Positions 21,724 to 32,410 of a DNA stretch of 64,000 nucleotides are shown here, one piece after another. The notes under the pieces are model-generated. The model saw only the letters and a list, made by a program, of their open reading frames with translations. It was not told the origin of the DNA and ran no database searches. Position 1 is the first letter of the stretch. The number at the start of each line of letters is the position of its first letter. Origin of the DNA: Ricinus communis. Lineage: Eukaryota > Streptophyta > Magnoliopsida > Malpighiales > Euphorbiaceae. The DNA lies in the NCBI RefSeq assembly GCF_019578655.1, contig NC_063264.1, positions 6,613,213 through 6,677,212 on the forward strand. The letters are read 5' to 3'. The translations under genes and the position numbers were made by a program.

Positions 21724-23439
21724 TCACACAGCTTCAGTGGATAACCAGACAAGTGTATCACTTCCAATTATGTGGCAAACAGTTCCTTCGCCTGGCTTGA
21801 CATTCAAGAGCACAAACATCACGTTCTTTGGGTTCCAATTCAAGGTGTCTGAATGGCACACAACAATTGCTTTAGCTTTTGTCCCGTCAGCGCCCATTAA
21901 TGGAGCCATATAAACATTGGTAGCCTTAATTTCATGGCAATAATACACAGCATACGGATAGTTCTGCTTATGGCATACCACAGGATTTTTTCCCATCGTT
22001 TTCACTCCCAAGATAGTGTATTCTTGCTCCATTGTGGGCTTTTCTATCTCGTTGTAAAGTACTTGAACATTATCCCCAATATGTGCCACAGTAAAATCTA
22101 TTAAGGACTCCAAAGATGTGACACAAGATTTTTCTTCTCCTTTAATGCCTGGAAACTCACAATCCGTTAGTGTTTTCTTGATGATCTTGCTTTGTGGTGA
22201 TTCAGGTTTTATAGACAAGTGCTCCAAAATGCTTGGAAACTTGTCAGTTGAAAAAGGTATGGAATCAGCAACCTGACGAGCTAAAATTCTAGCTTTGTTT
22301 GTGGATTTAGTTATATGAAGCCTCATCTTTTTACCCTCATGCAGATCATTATATAAAAATACATTCGAATTGGATAGGTGTTTTCCATGTATATTTTCCC
22401 CATCAGTTTGACCATCAGAAGGCCGCTTGAAGGATTGACTATAAACATATCCAGTTTCAGGCAACTTAGAAGGTTGATTATGGACATAGCTTTCAGATGA
22501 CTTGGCAGGTTGACCATATACATAATAATCTTTAGGAGACTTGAAGGATTGACTGTAAACATATCCAGTTTCAGGCAACTTAGCAGGTTGATTATGGACA
22601 TAGCTTTCAGATGACTTGGCAGGTTGATTATGGACATAGCTTTCAGATGACTTGGCAGGTTGACCATAAACATAATAATCTTTAGGAGACTTGAAGGATT
22701 GACTATAAACATATCCAGTTTCAGGCAACTTAGAAGGTTGATTATGGACATAGCTTTCAGATGACTTGGAAGGTTGACCATAAACATAATAATCTTTAGA
22801 AGGCTTGAAAGGTTGACTATAAACATAGCCAGTTTCAGGCAACTTAGAAGGTTGGCCATAAACATAATAATCTTTAGGAGACTTGAAAGATTGACTGTAA
22901 ACATAGCCTTCTGACGATTTAAAAGGTTGATTATAAACGTAGCCTGCGTTTGGTGTGAAAGATTGCAACGACTTGAAGCCCATGTCCCAAAGAGGGAACT
23001 GCTCTCTCATATCTGCTTCCAATTCAAATAAACAATCAGATATTTCAAACACAAGAGCATTTAATTGTCAAAGACTATTACTATTAAGTACCCGACAAGC
23101 GTAAAAACTGATAAATTCATTGCATAGTAGATTCATGTAGGAATGTTAGTATATGGCATTAATACTTGGAACTGACCAGGTTGTAGAAGTTCTTGCAGTT
23201 CTTGAGGAATTGGGGTGTTGGGTAACTTGGAATGCCAGTAGATCTCAGCAGGTAGAGAAGCATTGCTTCTTGCTAAGAGTAGCTGCCAACATGAACTCAG
23301 GTTGATAATCAAATTATATATCAGGGGATTTTGTACCAATAATTATATAATTTTCAAAGAAAAAACCACACAAAATTTAATAGCTGTAATGACTTACACA
23401 TAGTAAAGAAACTAATATGAGCAGGATATTAAGCTCCAT
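21724..23439 (-). CDS. BURP-domain protein with a tandem YVYxQ repeat region
   Basis: Three exons: 23439-23398, 23282-23177 and 23012-21724, all with GT-AG introns, giving 478 residues. Exon 1 is a signal peptide core (MELNILLILVSLLC). Exon 2 holds the family N-terminal motif (LPAEIYWHSKLPNTPIPQEL). Residues about 73-248 are fourteen 12-13-residue repeats of the type YVYGQPxKSSE. The C-terminal half is the BURP domain with the diagnostic spacing CH-x10-CH-x25-CH-x25-CH (VCHKQNYPYAVYYCH, then VVCH, then TVCH). BURP proteins (RD22, USP, PG1-beta and BNM2 types) are secreted plant proteins linked to seed development, cell walls and stress; molecular function is mostly unclear. The repeats do not look like RD22 TxV repeats, so I do not assign a subfamily. 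Confidence 0.93.
22417..22944 (-). repeat. Coding tandem repeats, 14 units of 36-39 bp
   Basis: Unit types are GYVYSQSFKSPKD, YYVYGQPAKSSE and SYVH NQPSKLPET. The order of units shows a higher-order period of three units (about 114 bp) repeated about three times at nearly identical DNA sequence, so the last expansions are recent. Confidence 0.92.
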
Positions 23440-23497
23440 TGGAATCACCAAATGCCAGTAAGTTTTATGATGCGGCACCCAGGACACTCAGCCGCCA

Positions 23498-23522
23498 TTT
23501 TTATAGGAGCTCTCATGCATGC
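23498..23522 (-). promoter_or_regulatory. BURP promoter: TATA box and RY motif
   Basis: The minus strand reads TATAAAAA at 23505-23498, about 60 bp before the ATG at 23439, and GCATGCATG at 23522-23514 just upstream. CATGCA is the RY element bound by B3 factors of seed maturation. Spacing fits a working promoter; seed expression is inference. Confidence 0.6.
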
Positions 23523-23529
23523 TGCTTTC

Positions 23530-25200
23530 TACTGTCAACTTTTTATAAATCTGTAAATTCTACAGTCAACTTTTTATAATTCCTGTACTTTTATCTTCTG
23601 CTGCTTGGCGTTGGCATCAATTCCCCATGAAAAAGATAAATCAACAAGAATAATTGTTGGCGAGTATTTTTTTTTTTCTTTTCTTTATAACATAAACATC
23701 TTTCATGCAATAAACTATTAGCCAATAATTGTGAACTATGTCTTTGTCTTGCAGATATTCCTTTGTCATATATTAGGGATTAGGCATCCATCGACTATGA
23801 AAAGCCACCTACTGCTTTGTTAATTAGTTTTTAATTACTAAGTTTAGTGATAAAAGTTTAGAATTTATACGTTAATGTGTCTTAATTAAACTCGAATTAC
23901 TCTTGTAAATATTTTCTTACGTCATCTTATATAGTTGAACTTGCTCATTCATGATTGCACATACAAGGCGAGCTAAGCTGAGTAATGTCATTTTTAATAA
24001 ATTGTTATTAAGTTAAATTTTAATATCTCAAATAAGCTCGAACATACAAACGAGTATAATATATTAATAAAAATTAAATACCATATATTGTCTTACTCAG
24101 TAAATATATATTTTTTTTTAATTACTCAACAATTTTTCATTAGAAAGTTGTAAGAAATAATAGACAAAAAAGAATTGACACAGCAATGGGACACATGAAA
24201 TATTAATTTATTTTAATTCTTTTATATCTTTTTTGTTATATAAACGAAAATAATAAAAAATAAAAATTTACTAAATCTTTTTTCTAAAAGTAAAATATAC
24301 TTTACTAGTTTTAAAAAGAATTGAAAAAACACCATAGTTAAAGAGTAAAAATGAGTCTAAAAGCATCTGAATATACTAGATTTAGTTTTTGGTTTCTGAT
24401 GCCAAATTTTTTAACGAATTTAAAAATAAAATAAAATTTAGCCAGTTATATTTTTGAACGAATTCAGAATTCAGAAATTTGAATTAATTTCGAACCATTT
24501 GAAATTTACAACTTAATTCAAAAATCCGAATCAAGTTCAAATCATTTGAAAGTTTATATCCCTAATTGCAACTTGCAGGATCATTCATTGTCTCCTCATA
24601 AAATTATACATAGCAAATTGATATCTGGCGTAATAAACTTGCAACTACAAGAAATTTTAATCCTTTCAAGATTGACAATTCATGTGACTGTGTGAGTGCA
24701 ATTCATACTCGATTTAAATTTTTAACAAGATTAAAATTAAAATTAGATTCTGATGCCAGACAAATTCGAATTTCAAATTAAGCTCCGACTCTTTCAGATT
24801 CTTTTTCAAATCTAGTTGCAACTTGCAGGAGCAGTATTCACTTCTACCTTGTAAGATTAAACATAGCATGCTGATGTTTTGCAAGCGCAAGAAATATCAG
24901 TGGCTTTCAAGACCTGATAACACACTGGCAAATGGGCATGTCTGATGTCAGGAATGGCACATACCTAACAAGATTTGGAAATGTTCAAGAAAAAACGAAC
25001 TTATGATGATGTAAATTGATAAATTTTAATCAAAGCTGGTACTGGGCGAAACCATTAACCCGCATTGGCCTGACAAACTAAATTGCTCTCTTACAGTTCA
25101 TATCAATCTCAGAAGTTTTATATTGTTAAATAGCGATTTGCTTGTTTTGAGTTTTATTGTGATGGCCTTTATTTGAGAGGTGGGCAATTTAATACATTTT
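23530..25200. other. BURP upstream region with internal duplication
   Basis: No gene. Segments at about 24560-24660 and 24815-24915 are similar (GTTGCAACTTGCAGGA, then ACATAGCA, then TTGCAA...CAAGAAAT, then CTTTCAAGA), so the region is locally duplicated. The first copy contains the empty site matching the hAT insertion. Confidence 0.6.
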
Positions 25201-27780
25201 CTTATCAGTATGTTTTTATTTATAAAAGCAAAATTCATGATTGTTTAAGGCCAATTTAGAAAAACTTTAAAATAGTCAATTATTAGTTGAGAAAAAGCAA
25301 TACTCGTCTGTTTTATTCATGCTCACTGATGATTCTATTAAAGAAGAATGTATTACGTTCCCTTGGAAATTAATTAATTAATTAATTAATTAAAGAAGAA
25401 GAGTCGGTTAACAGGAGAAGGAAAAATATTGACAGTACTTTAAATTAATTATTAGAAAAGAAAAATAGTCTTCTATTTACTCTCCTAATTTGGTGAGAAA
25501 TAGGACTAAATTCGGCATATTATAAAATTATAAATAAATACGTTATAAATATAAGTTTATTTTGGAGTGATTTGAACCTAATTAAAAGATTTTGTACTGG
25601 TTTATTTCTGATGTACTGGTTGCTGATTTACTCTTTTAATGAATTCCATTTTTTTTATTATTATTATTTTAAAAAAAGCTTAGGTTATAGTAAAGAAACC
25701 GAATGGAGAGTGTTGGGATGACAAATATTAAGGGGAATGGTTCCAAAATAAAGTTATAATTGCTCAACGATAAATGCAATAAGTTGGAATTAGATGAACT
25801 GGGAAAATCAACTGAGTTCGTTGTTGGAAAATCCAAATGCAGGAAAAAGAAAAAAAAAATTCATAATGATCCCTCCGGTCACAATGGAGGTGAGTCTTAG
25901 AGTGTTTGGTGGATCATGCAAGGCAAGGAAAGAAAGAAAGAAAGGTTTGAAGGAGGTAGAGAGCCCAGAGGAATAAGAAGAAGAAATGGAAATATTGTTT
26001 GCTTATTGTATAGATAATTAAGAAGAAAAATTAGTTAAATTTTCTTTTTATTGTTCAGGACTATCAATTACGTTATGAAAATCTTCTGGAGAATATGACA
26101 TGTCTCAAAAGAAGAAAAGAAAAACTCTGTATTAAAGGGCCTGTAAATTAAGTTGCATTGCCCAATTTTATTGTTGGGCGATATAATTTTGGAAAGCTAA
26201 AATAGATTGATCATTGTCATCAACAATAACAATGTTACAAAATCTAGCAAGGTGAAGGTGAAGGTGAAGGCGAAGGTAAGCAATTTATGTCACAGTCGGC
26301 TTCCCCATTTTATTAAATAGCCTGCAACATCATTTCTCTTTCTCTTTTTCTTTGATATGTGTCGGGTCCATCACTGCCAAATACATTGACAAATGTAGGC
26401 TGGCTTTTTATGACCTAAGTGGAGACTAATGTCCGTTTATCAGTGTTCAATGTTGTCCCTTTTCAAGACCTATATATATTTCCATCCCACTCCTACTTCC
26501 CTTCCCTTTATATATATTTTGCTTCAATCACCAGAGATCGATGTTTTTCTTCACTATTGCTTGATTGAAAGCGACTCGCAAAGTAACAAAATGTTCCATC
26601 ATTTACTGCCTTTCATCTCATAACTAAGCTAAGCAAGAAAGCATATGGAAGTAATAAGTTTGTAAAGAGGGAGTAACATAATCTGACTTTTAACTTCTTG
26701 ATTTTGACCTTACAAGAATGTTCAAGTTTGAAGATAAAAACCTCAACCATCGTACCACAATGACTCAGAAGCAAAAAAGAGTTCAAAATTAGAACAAAAA
26801 AACATACCTGTCTCGGTAACTCAGGTAGAACCCTCTAAGGTTCCAAACCAAGGATTGCAATGAAGTGTTATGAGAATAAAATGAACAATGATAAGCAGGC
26901 ACAGAGAATTCTGAGTGTATCAAATTATTATTAATTAACTGAAGTGTACTTAAATGTATTCTGTTTAGCCATATATCGCTCATTGAGTTAAAGATTCATG
27001 ATTCATTATCAGTATGAAGCCCAAGCCCTCACAGTAAGCAGTTTGAGGAATCAAAGCCAATCATCCATGGAACAATGGTAACTAATATTAACACCATTGG
27101 AGTTAAATAGTGGACTTTATATAGCCATCAGGATTTATACAATTGACCTTGTGATAGCTAGAGTCTATGTTGCATTTTGGATAAAAATTCAAGTTCAGTA
27201 TTCTCCATTTTCTTTTATCAAATTGCAAACCACTATGGCAGTTCTATATTCTATTCACAATTACAATATCTGATGGTCCCCTCACAAGTATCAACATCGA
27301 AAAGGTAAGAGACAAGTGATATTCAGTTTCTGGAGGTGTATAAAGTGAAGCTAGTAAATTCTTTTTCGTACCTAATATAGAAGGTATGTTGAACCCATCT
27401 AATAGCTTTAAAAAACAGTAACCCTCAGATGCCTTATGGTGGCTGTACAATCAATATAGTGTATACGGTATCCTAGTAAATAGTGAAACAGGCACTGATT
27501 TAAGGAAATGTGTCCAAGAAAGGTAATCAATGTCAGTTAAATTCTTTCATTTTTATTTTCTTGAATAAGGGAAAACTAGCAAATCCCCATTTACTTCTTT
27601 GGCATACAGTTCCCTTTTTTTCTTTCTTTATTTTTGCTTTCCATTGATTGATTTGAATCGCTTATTTTTGTTCAACCAAATAACAATAGAGATATATGAA
27701 ATGAAAGAATGATAATAACATGTTGTATCTGAGAGAGAAAAAGAAGACCATACATACAGTGATGCTTAGAAAGAAACCTG
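25201..27780. other. Intergenic, no gene seen
   Basis: Contains a (TTAA)n tract at about 25370-25393 and a purine-rich GAAGGT repeat near 26251-26276. Two TATATATA stretches (about 26470 and 26510) beside CT-rich DNA look promoter-like but lead to no recognisable ORF. Confidence 0.4.
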
Positions 27781-27794
27781 AAGCAGAAGGATCA

Positions 27795-27895
27795 ATATGT
27801 GATGATGACAGAAGAGGAGAGAGCACACTCCCAACAAAGGCAAAGACTCTTTAGCCTAATGCCGGGTTGTGCTCTCTCTCTTCTGTCAACATTTC
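27795..27895 (-). ncRNA. MIR156: MIR156/157 precursor hairpin
   Basis: Read on the minus strand, the 5' arm (27889-27869) holds a 21-nt miR156/157 sequence beginning TTGACAGAAGAGAGAGAGC. The 3' arm (27824-27804) reads GCTCTCTCCTCTTCTGTCAT and pairs with it along the whole miRNA with a single bulge. The loop is about 45 nt. A mature strand on the 5' arm and a star ending TTCTGTCATC are as in known MIR157 genes, which also sets the strand. The family targets SPL transcription factor mRNAs and keeps plants in the juvenile phase. Both strands can fold, but only the minus strand gives the normal mature sequence. I cannot name the family member. Confidence 0.95.
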
Positions 27896-29515
27896 TTCAT
27901 GAGCACTTCCTCTTTATATATCATGTCATTCCCTGTCATTAAAAAAAAACAGTACAGATGTATATAAGGCATGCCCTCTTCTCTTTCGGTTACATTATAG
28001 TAAAAATAATGCATCTATATATAATATTTAGGAAAAATCGTATTAAAATTTATTAAAATTTGGTCAATGGACTCCAAAAATTAAAGCTAAAAATTTACCA
28101 TGAAATGATAATGTTTCCAGGATACGGCTTTTTCAATATATATATATAATTGGATTATAAATTTCATCAATTGATTATCATGCATATGCAATCAACATAA
28201 GAATAACAATATAACATAACATAATCACCTGTATGCATATAGCTGTTGAAACCCTGATAAGTTGACGGTGCCAGATCCAACACTAAAAATTATAATGATA
28301 ATAGAGTATCAAACTAATTTGGTATATCAGAGTTTAGCGCCTTGAATTCTCCCTCCATTAAAATTTTACTGAAAAAGAAAATAAACTAAGGGTCTAAAAA
28401 TTTCCTTGTCAAGATTTTCTGTTCCTGGGTTTTAAAGAAAATGAAAACGTTTTGAAATTAAAAGAGAGAGGCGTATAGGCAAAGAATTCTATCCCTGCCA
28501 TACTAGGGCTATAATAAAGTGATGGGCGAGATGAATGAATACCTAATAGCTCCTTATATAGGAGCTCGGTCACCGGCAAATACCAGTAAAACATAAGGTA
28601 GTAACCGTTAGTGGAGGTCAAAGTGGTCCTGGGAAAAGGGGGATTAAAGTTGGAATTAACATTCGTTACGTATATACTTGGCAGGTTTTACACAAATGGA
28701 GATTCCTTCCCTTTAAAAACTTGCATCGGAAAGCCCCTTCACTGTCAAATTTATTTATATGGTAAAAATAGGAAAATATTGTAAGATTTAATTTGCATTT
28801 AAGGTGCTAAGTAAGGTAATAAAAGAAACCGTACAAGCAACATCATAAATGTTAGCGACTAAATACGTATAGATGATGGATAGTGACCGGCTATAGCAGG
28901 TGAATCCAGGAAAGGGTCACAGTCTCTCATCAGATCAGATCAGACCCTGACCAGGCACGTGAGGGGTGAATGGTGTCAAGCTTGGCATCAGGTTTTCATA
29001 CCTTAAATTCCTGAGTTGGAGAAATAGTTTCAGGAAACGTTGCAGACATGCAGGGTGCAGTGTCCTGGGTGGTCCCAAACTTGGGACTTGGCAATTTAGC
29101 AGTAAGCAGCTGAGTATGCATGAGTTTACACTCACATACCCATATTGTAAGTACCTATTTTCTTGACATTCTTTTTCATTTTTCATTCTGAAGTTCAATC
29201 TGTTTTAAATTTTATCAATGAGATTTATAAGGAGACATAATGAGATCTACATATATATACACGTATGAATCAGTTCTCAAAATTTTCTAAGGCTTAAAAC
29301 TGCATAACCAGCCCACTAACTACACTGCATTTACGTGACTAAACCCACGTTAGAATTAAGAACGTCCATCGCAGACTTTTCTTTCATAATTATAATAAGA
29401 TCAATAACTAACCCCTTAAAAAGACAAAAGATCTTTTTCTTTACTTCGCTCTTGCTCTCTAGTGCAGTCCATAAACTATAACAAAACTAACATCCAAAAC
29501 AATATTTTTACGCAA
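27896..29515. other. Region between MIR156 and the early nodulin-like gene
   Basis: Probable MIR156 primary transcript and promoter up to about 28,600, then the upstream region of the plus-strand gene. Nothing else recognised. Confidence 0.4.
28552..28560 (-). promoter_or_regulatory. Candidate TATA box of the MIR156 transcript
   Basis: TATATAAGG on the minus strand, about 660 bp upstream of the hairpin, in a compact CTATATAAGGAG context. A second TATATAAAG at 27922-27914 lies only about 25 bp from the mature sequence and would start transcription inside it, so I favour the distal one. Confidence 0.4.
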
Positions 29516-30247
29516 ATGGCTTCCTTTTCAGTGACCAAACCCCATAACTTTGCCTTCAGTTTTCTAGTTTTGGTATCAGGATTTGCCATGTTCGTCACTT
29601 CCTTTCAGTTTGAAGTTGGAAGCCGAAGAGGTTGGATTAAGCCCACTGGAAATGAGACTGAGACCTATGATGACTGGGCCACAAGAAATAGGTTCCACGT
29701 TGGTGATTCTCTTTGTAAGTTCAGAATCTGATATTTCTTCTTCAGATTTTCAAGAAGAATCTGATGTTCTTAATTTATATACATAATTACAGCTGAGATT
29801 GTTCGACACTATTGATAATTAATTCTTTTACTTATAACAAAGTTTTGCTTGGTGCTTTTAGATTTCAGGTACCAAAGTGACTCAGTGCTAGTAGTGAACT
29901 CCACTGCTTTCAGGAACTGCATTACCTCAAATCCCATTTCAGAATTTGATGATGGAAACACAGTTTTTGAATTCGATCGACATGGGTTCTTCTATTTCGT
30001 TAGTGGGCAACCTGGTCACTGCAAAGCAGGGCAAAAGATGGTAGTACGTGTAATGGCACACCAAGTGGCAGCAGCAGAGGCTCCGAATGCTGCCCCTTCA
30101 CCTAAAGAAAACGGCAATGGAGAAGATGACTGGAATTCCTTCAACTGGGGACCTCCTTCCCTAAATTCTACAGTGAATGTATCTGTTGCTTCTTATTTTT
30201 TAACTGCTCTTGGTGGTGTTTTGGCTATTCTATATTTGTTGATGTAA
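29516..30247 (+). CDS. Early nodulin-like protein (phytocyanin fold, GPI-anchor type)
   Basis: Two exons, 29516-29714 and 29862-30247, with a GT-AG intron splitting the tyrosine codon of SLYFRYQSD; 194 residues. Order: signal peptide (about 1-30), plastocyanin-like domain (about 31-133) with FEVGSRRGWIKP, WATRNRFHVGDSLYFRY and FYFVSGQPGHCKAGQKM, a short Pro/Ala/Ser linker, and a C-terminal hydrophobic tail (SVASYFLTALGGVLAILYLL) typical of a GPI signal. The fold cysteines are present (FRNCI and GHC), but copper ligands appear incomplete because Asn precedes the first Cys where blue copper proteins have His. Early nodulin-like proteins sit on the outer plasma membrane and probably act without copper. 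The start is the first ATG followed by a signal peptide. Confidence 0.93.
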
Positions 30248-32410
30248 CTGGTATGTGTTTTAGATTTTTTCTTTCTTCTTTTTGTGCTTTCTTTTCCAAA
30301 CTGACTGTGTGTTTATCACTGTATTATGATGAACATAAGGATTTACAGTAATTAATATAATCGATGCTTGTCTCTAGATATATATTTGTGTTATTTTTAG
30401 TGTTTGTGTTAATTTTAGCTTTATAATTTAACTTTTGCCCTATTTAGCAGATTCAGGGACAAGGCCTCAGAGCTAGGCATCAAAATAGCAAAATGAAAAA
30501 TCCAAAACAATAGAAAACTAACAGTTTTATCTTTTAAAATTACAAAATGTTTTATAAATTTGGCTCCAATCTCTAAGTTTACTTTTTAAAATCTTAGAAA
30601 TTTTGTAGCTTTGACTTCTATCTTTTATTAATTACATCATCGAGGTTTATAATTTTTTTTATTTTTTTATTTTCCAATGTGTTGTTGTTTATTTTTAAAA
30701 TTTAAAAATTTATTCAGATATTTATTAAAATTTATATATTAAAAATTTCTCTAATTTCGCCAATGTAAAAGAACTTCACTCACAAAAACTCTCATGATTT
30801 TGTAGTTTATTATCATGCATAAATGTCAACATTTGGAAGGATGTTGTAGTCTAAAGTGAAGTAATTAAAAAAATTTACAAAAATTTTTAAAAATTAATAT
30901 AAAATATTTTAATATAAATTTTACATAAAATTATATATTAAAATATCTTGCTTAAATTACATAAAAAATAACTTTTTAGATAAATGAATCTAGATTTTAA
31001 AATCTTTCATTTAATAAATATATAAAATTATTAAGAATTATTATTACAGCACCTTATAATCCACCGTATTAGTAATTATATTTCAAAATATAATAATATT
31101 TCAAAAAATATTTCGCCCGTGGCTGAGATATAACTTTTAAAAAAGAAATATTTAAAGACAGAAAAGCAAACATAAAATAATAAAAAATAAATAAATAAGA
31201 GATAGTAATTCAAGGATGAAGGCCCATAGACTTGTTGAAACCCTATTAATCCATTCAGTGGATTAATAAGCCCCACAAAATTGTTGTTTTGTTAGACCAA
31301 AGACCAGAAAAGGCTATCAAATCCAAAGCCAAGTATATAAATAATATAATATCATTCGTTTTACCAAACTGTTAACTTTTTATAATTTTTTTCTCCTCCT
31401 CTCAACCAATTTTCTCTACCCTTTCTTTCTCTTAATCATCACCTGCATGCCAAACGCTTGCTGCTCTCATAAACACTAATAAATGAAAAATGGCTTCTTT
31501 CTTGATTCTTTCTTCTCTTCTCACCTTGTCACCTTCTCTGCACTCTCTTTTTTTCTCTTCTCTCTTTCGCTGCCCACTGAAACAACTCCAAAACCTCATG
31601 CTTTCGCCAGTATCTTGGTAAAACCACCATCACTAGTTCTTGTTCTTTGAAAAAAGAAAATACCCATCTTGGGATTAGTGTTTTGGCGCTTGGATTCTTG
31701 TTTTCTTGTGTAAACTCGGATGCCCATTTGGTTTTTTTAATGATTCTGTTAGTTGATTTAGTCAAAGCCATATATTGGTGTTTCTTGGCGTCTTCTAACT
31801 TGAACTTCAGTTTTCTTGACATTGTTGCTGATCTACTTTCAGATCTTCAAAGAATTGATTTTTCTCTGTTTTGGTCAGTTTTCTCGAGTACTTACTTGTT
31901 TGGTAGAGTTCTTTGAGCTTTTGAGCTCAAACTTTGTTGTGGGTTTTAGGGTTTTGTTTATTTAACTTTCTTAGCTGCTACCTTATTTGTTCTTTGATTA
32001 GAATTGTAACTGTTTAGAATCTTTTGGCCCATTTCCAAATAAATGATGTTGAATGGTGTTGACAATCTTTAGCAATTGTTACCGCCATGGAGCACAATCT
32101 AGCTTAAAGATTAGGGTTGCTGATCTAATTTTGTTGCTTGAGCTGTATCATTAGGTCAGATTGGTAGCTATCTGCTTTTTATGGTAGGTTTTTTTTAGTA
32201 GTTCCGCTTGTGGGCAGATAGTCTTGGGTGTGCTAGGGTTAATTACTTTAGGACAATTATTTACTGCTACATTCTGTGCTTAGGTTGGAAATTCTATGAT
32301 CGTAACTATTTAGGCATCCACCGATTAGGGTTTTTTTAATGGCTATGTAATTAGGATTTTTAGTGGGATTCTGGTGTTTTATAAGCATTATCTTGGTGCT
32401 CTGTGTCAAG
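30248..32410. other. Intergenic DNA and 5' region of the BAH-Agenet gene
   Basis: 30250-31350 is AT-rich without a gene. From about 31385 the CT-rich sequence and later T-rich DNA look like 5' UTR and a UTR intron of the next gene, whose ATG is at 32411. Confidence 0.4.

Noticed and set aside
27914..27922. TATATAAAG just upstream of the MIR156 hairpin as its TATA box
   Set aside because: A start 25-35 bp downstream would fall inside the mature miRNA.
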